Assembly (NCBI RefSeq): GCF_018854495.1
Contig: NZ_JABBDR010000082.1
Span: 1 to 14,618, forward strand
Direction of reading: 5' to 3'
DNA from: Acidithiobacillus ferruginosus
GTDB taxonomy: Bacteria > Pseudomonadota > Gammaproteobacteria > Acidithiobacillales > Acidithiobacillaceae
DNA length: 14,618 nucleotides
Below the pieces are notes generated by a model. It was not told the origin of the DNA and searched no databases. It saw only the letters and a program-made list of their open reading frames with translations. A program made the translations under genes and the position numbers. Positions 12,305-14,618 of the stretch are shown in pieces. How positions within the stretch are numbered: position 1 is the first letter of the stretch; the number at the start of each line of letters is the position of its first letter.

Positions 12305-13465
12305 CTAAATACGTTGCGCCACAGGAACATAGCGTCGATCCTGTTCCCCTGTATACACCTGCGTAGGCCGGAAGATCCGGTTATCCGCCAGTTGCTCCCG
12401 CCAATGGGCCAGCCAGCCCGCAGAACGAGCCATAGCAAAAATAGGCGTAAAAAGGTCCGCTTTGATGCCCATCTCGTGATACAGCACGCCCGAGTAGAAA
12501 TCCACATTCGCGTGAATCCCCTTGGGGCCGAGCCGCTCCGTAGCCTGGCGTTCCACTTCGATGGCGATTTCAAAGAGGCCGCTATGACGCAGATTTCCAC
12601 GACTGGCCATATCCTCCATCATCTCCTTGAGAATCACTGCGCGCGGATCCCGGGTTTTGTAGATGCGATGCCCGAAGCCCCAGATTTTCTCCTTGTTGGC
12701 CATCTTCCTGTCGAGATAGGCACCCACCTGCTGGACGGAGCTGATTTCTTCCAGCATTTCCACCACCTTCTGATTGGCACCACCATGCAACGGGCCGGCC
12801 AGGGTTCCGATCGCCCCCCCGATGACATGGTAAGGATTGGTCAGGGTGGATCCGGTCACCAGCACCGAGAAGGTACTGGCATTGATGGTGTGCTCGGCAT
12901 GCAGAATCAGGCAGGAGTCGAGGATTTTGGTGTGTACCGGATCCGGTTCGCGACCCGACAGCATATAGAGAAAGTTGGCTGCATGGCTGAGATCCGGGCG
13001 AGGAGAAATAGGATCATTGCCGAAACGCATCTGCTCCCACATCGCGACAATGGTGGGCATGCGAGCAATAATCCGCATCGCCATGGCGTCCAAATGGAGC
13101 GTATTTCCGCGTTCGGCGTCGGAAAGCTCCTGCTGCGGGTAGAACATGCCCAGACTGGCCACGGCGCAGTGCAGCATATCCATCGGGTGTCCGGTCACGG
13201 GCATGAACTTCATGATTTCCCGGACATTATATTTGACTTGGCGGTGCGCACGCAGACCGTGGTCGAACCGTTCCAGATCTGCAGCGCCGGGCAGGGCACC
13301 ATCCAGCAGCAAGAGCGCCACCTCCTCGAAACTGCTGTGCGCCGCAAGATCCGCAATGGCAAAACCACGGTAACTCAGCAGGCCGGCCGCGCCATCGATG
13401 TTGGAAATGCTGGACTGGGTTGCAGCCACCCCCTCCAGACCTGGCGCAAAGTTCGGTTCCGCCAT
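12305..13465 (-). CDS. gltA: Citrate synthase (2-methylcitrate synthase-like), 386 aa
   Basis: Condenses acetyl-CoA and oxaloacetate to citrate. Catalytic residues are in place: His192 (AEHTINASTF), His227 (GPLHGGANQ), His266 (GFGHRIYK) and Asp322 (NVDFYSG), with MARSAGW (345-351) near the C-terminus. At 386 aa it is the short form found in Gram-positives, archaea and some proteobacteria, shorter than the E. coli hexameric enzyme, and close to 2-methylcitrate synthase (PrpC); substrate cannot be settled by eye. No prpB or prpD is nearby, which favours citrate synthase. AAAGGAG lies six bases before the ATG at 13465. First gene of the operon with gshA and gshB. Confidence 0.9.
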   Translation of the reverse strand: MAEPNFAPGLEGVAATQSSISNIDGAAGLLSYRGFAIADLAAHSSFEEVALLLLDGALPGAADLERFDHGLRAHRQVKYNVREIMKFMPVTGHPMDMLHCAVASLGMFYPQQELSDAERGNTLHLDAMAMRIIARMPTIVAMWEQMRFGNDPISPRPDLSHAANFLYMLSGREPDPVHTKILDSCLILHAEHTINASTFSVLVTGSTLTNPYHVIGGAIGTLAGPLHGGANQKVVEMLEEISSVQQVGAYLDRKMANKEKIWGFGHRIYKTRDPRAVILKEMMEDMASRGNLRHSGLFEIAIEVERQATERLGPKGIHANVDFYSGVLYHEMGIKADLFTPIFAMARSAGWLAHWREQLADNRIFRPTQVYTGEQDRRYVPVAQRI

Positions 13466-13496
13466 ACAGAACTCCTTTTATCATTCTGATGTTTGA

Positions 13497-13547
13497 CTGC
13501 CCGGACCTGCGGCGGTCGCCGCCAGCCGGGGCACTGCTCGCGGGCAG
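13497..13547 (-). promoter_or_regulatory. Structured leader of the gltA operon
   Basis: CTGCCCG (13497-13503) and CGGGCAG (13541-13547) are perfect 7-bp arms enclosing an inner hairpin GGCGG-TCG-CCGCC (13511-13523). The element lies 31 bases upstream of the start at 13465. A clear sigma-70 promoter was not found, so whether this structure is in the transcript is unknown. It matches no riboswitch class I know. Confidence 0.35.
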
Positions 13548-13602
13548 CATCCTGCACGAAGGCTTTCGGACGACAAGCCGCCGGATCATCATAACCTGCC
13601 CG

Positions 13603-13631
13603 TAAAATAAAAGGGAGGCCGTCAGCCTCCC
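13603..13631 (-). terminator. Intrinsic terminator of erpA
   Basis: GGGAGGC (13613-13619) pairs perfectly with GCCTCCC (13625-13631) across a five-base loop. On the minus strand the stem is followed by TTTTATTTTA. It lies 28 bases beyond the erpA stop and separates erpA from the gltA operon. Confidence 0.85.
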
Positions 13632-13659
13632 CTCGGGGCACTTCCGTACCAATCGGCGA

Positions 13660-14031
13660 TCAGGCCGAAAAGGAAGATCCGCAACCGCAGGTGGTCGTTG
13701 CGTTGGGATTTTTGATGACGAATTGCGCGCCTTCCAACCCCTCGCTGTAGTCAATCTCCGCTCCGACCAGGTACTGATAACTCATGGGATCAATCAGCAG
13801 ACTCACACCCAACTGATGCACTTCCGTATCACCTTCGTTCATATTCTCATCGAAAGTGAAGCCATACTGAAAACCGGAACAACCGCCCCCCGTCACAAAG
13901 ACGCGCAGCTTCAGATCGTCAGAACCTTCCTCTTCAATGAGCGACGCGATCTTGTCCGCTGCATTTTGTGTCAAGGTCATGACCGGGGGAATGGAATCCA
14001 GATCCGTCATCGTTTCCGTTGCTGTGCTCAT
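13660..14031 (-). CDS. erpA: Iron-sulfur cluster insertion protein ErpA, 123 aa
   Basis: An A-type Fe-S carrier that receives a cluster and passes it to target apoproteins. The three cluster-binding cysteines are present: Cys51 ([12 protein letters not shown]) and Cys115/Cys117 ([10 protein letters not shown]). The FVIKNPNA segment and C-terminal CGCGSSF favour ErpA over IscA. Length fits (E. coli ErpA 114 aa) with a slightly longer N-terminal tail. GGAG lies about nine bases before the ATG at 14031. It appears to be a single-gene unit with its own promoter (14081-14110) and terminator (13603-13631). Confidence 0.93.
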   Translation of the reverse strand: MSTATETMTDLDSIPPVMTLTQNAADKIASLIEEEGSDDLKLRVFVTGGGCSGFQYGFTFDENMNEGDTEVHQLGVSLLIDPMSYQYLVGAEIDYSEGLEGAQFVIKNPNATTTCGCGSSFSA

Positions 14032-14080
14032 TATTCATCGCTCCATGCGCCATAGCGCTTCATCCAGTGGATACCCGAGT

Positions 14081-14110
14081 ATTTTGCTCGCTTTTGCGCG
14101 CAGGCGTCAA
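14081..14110 (-). promoter_or_regulatory. erpA promoter
   Basis: On the minus strand, TTGACG (14105-14110) and CAAAAT (14081-14086) are 18 bases apart, with a leader of about 43 bases to the ATG at 14031. The -35 is nearly ideal; the -10 matches four of six. Confidence 0.5.
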
Positions 14111-14163
14111 GCCACGACAGCACCCAGCCTGAGACTCGCTCCGTGCTGGAATGGCAAGCACAA

Positions 14164-14618
14164 TCAGCTCGCCGCCCGGGCACTGCGCCGCAGGCGGGAT
14201 AACAGGCGCCGCGCCATTTCGCCGAAGAGTTCGGTCTGAGTCGGATGAGGATGAATGGCGCCAGCCACCTGCTCCAGGGTCAAACCGGCGCTGACCATCA
14301 TCACCGCCTCACCCACCAGGGTATCCGCATGATCGGCGAGGAAATGCACACCGACGATACGGTGGCTGACCTTGTCGGCGACGATCTTGATCAGACCGTC
14401 GGTCTCGCCGGTCATCATGGCCTTGGCATCGATGCTCAGGGGCACCTTGACCTCGACCGCGTCGATCCCTTCCGCCTTGGCCTGCTCCAGGGAAAGGCCG
14501 ACAAACGCGCACTGCGGCCGGGTGAAGGTCACCCCGCAGTCTTTAGCCGCTTCATAACGGGCGCTGTGGCCAAGCAAGCTGGCGGCCGCCACCCGTCCCT
14601 GCTGACCGGCGGTGTGGG
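14164..14618 (-). CDS. FAD-dependent pyridine nucleotide-disulfide oxidoreductase, C-terminal part (dihydrolipoamide dehydrogenase-like)
   Basis: Partial: the frame stays open to the window edge, so the N-terminal FAD and NAD domains are missing. About 150 residues are visible. They form the dimerisation domain of the glutathione reductase/lipoamide dehydrogenase/mercuric reductase family: VTFTRPQCAFVGLSLEQAKA, then IVGVHFLADHADTLVGEAVM, and HPHPTQTELF, which carries the active-site His-Pro pair and following Glu of the family. There is no C-terminal Cys pair as in MerA. The tail is Arg/Ala-rich. Lipoamide dehydrogenase or a related disulfide reductase is the best call; substrate cannot be decided without the N-terminal CXXXXC region. 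Confidence 0.85.
   Translation of the reverse strand, partial: HTAGQQGRVAAASLLGHSARYEAAKDCGVTFTRPQCAFVGLSLEQAKAEGIDAVEVKVPLSIDAKAMMTGETDGLIKIVADKVSHRIVGVHFLADHADTLVGEAVMMVSAGLTLEQVAGAIHPHPTQTELFGEMARRLLSRLRRSARAAS

Noticed and set aside
11969..13489. 506-codon plus-strand frame opposite gltA and gshA
   Set aside because: It is a shadow of two unmistakable conserved enzymes on the minus strand; the translation is rich in His, Arg and Gln with no domain pattern.

Overview
The window looks like one end of an integrated mobile element (about 1-9960) next to conserved proteobacterial housekeeping genes (about 10050-14618). The likely host is Acidithiobacillus or a close relative. The main clue is the glutamate-cysteine ligase, which looks like the distinctive GshA family typified by A. 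ferrooxidans. It sits in a tight gltA-gshA-gshB operon, followed in coordinate order by erpA and a partial FAD disulfide reductase. The species call is inference from recognised protein families; no search was run.

Layout from the left. A small orphan plus-strand gene (239-490) ends in a clear TTCG-loop terminator. Facing it is an orphan minus-strand gene (613-1236). Between that gene and a small exported protein (1452-1796) lie a run of seven consecutive short hairpins (1276-1412) and a 20-bp perfect inverted repeat that spans the stop codon of the exported-protein gene. A minus-strand block follows (6741 down to 1953): a winged-helix, possibly replication-related protein; a shorter paralogue of its DNA-binding domain; a TraR/DksA-type zinc-finger protein; a 21-codon ORF; a type IA topoisomerase; and two small helical proteins coupled by an ATGA overlap. 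Many neighbouring genes in this block overlap or nearly touch.

Next comes a control region: a plus-strand terminator with no convincing gene before it (7061-7089), a Cro/YdaS-like regulator divergent from a CI-like repressor (7341-8101), then an AlpA-family regulator and a P4-type tyrosine integrase that converge six bases apart (8344-9801). Four clusters of 10-bp TGGAC-type repeats surround alpA and int. The int promoter lies within a 14-bp perfect inverted repeat and next to one of these clusters. Together these look like the integration/excision control module of the element.

The chromosomal side is a gltA-gshA-gshB operon (citrate entry to the TCA cycle plus both steps of glutathione synthesis), then erpA (Fe-S cluster insertion) with its own promoter and terminator, then the C-terminal third of a lipoamide-dehydrogenase-like flavoprotein cut by the window edge. 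No rRNA, tRNA, CRISPR array or insertion-sequence transposase was found. No conjugation genes are visible, so whether the element is conjugative, a plasmid-derived island or only mobilisable cannot be decided here.
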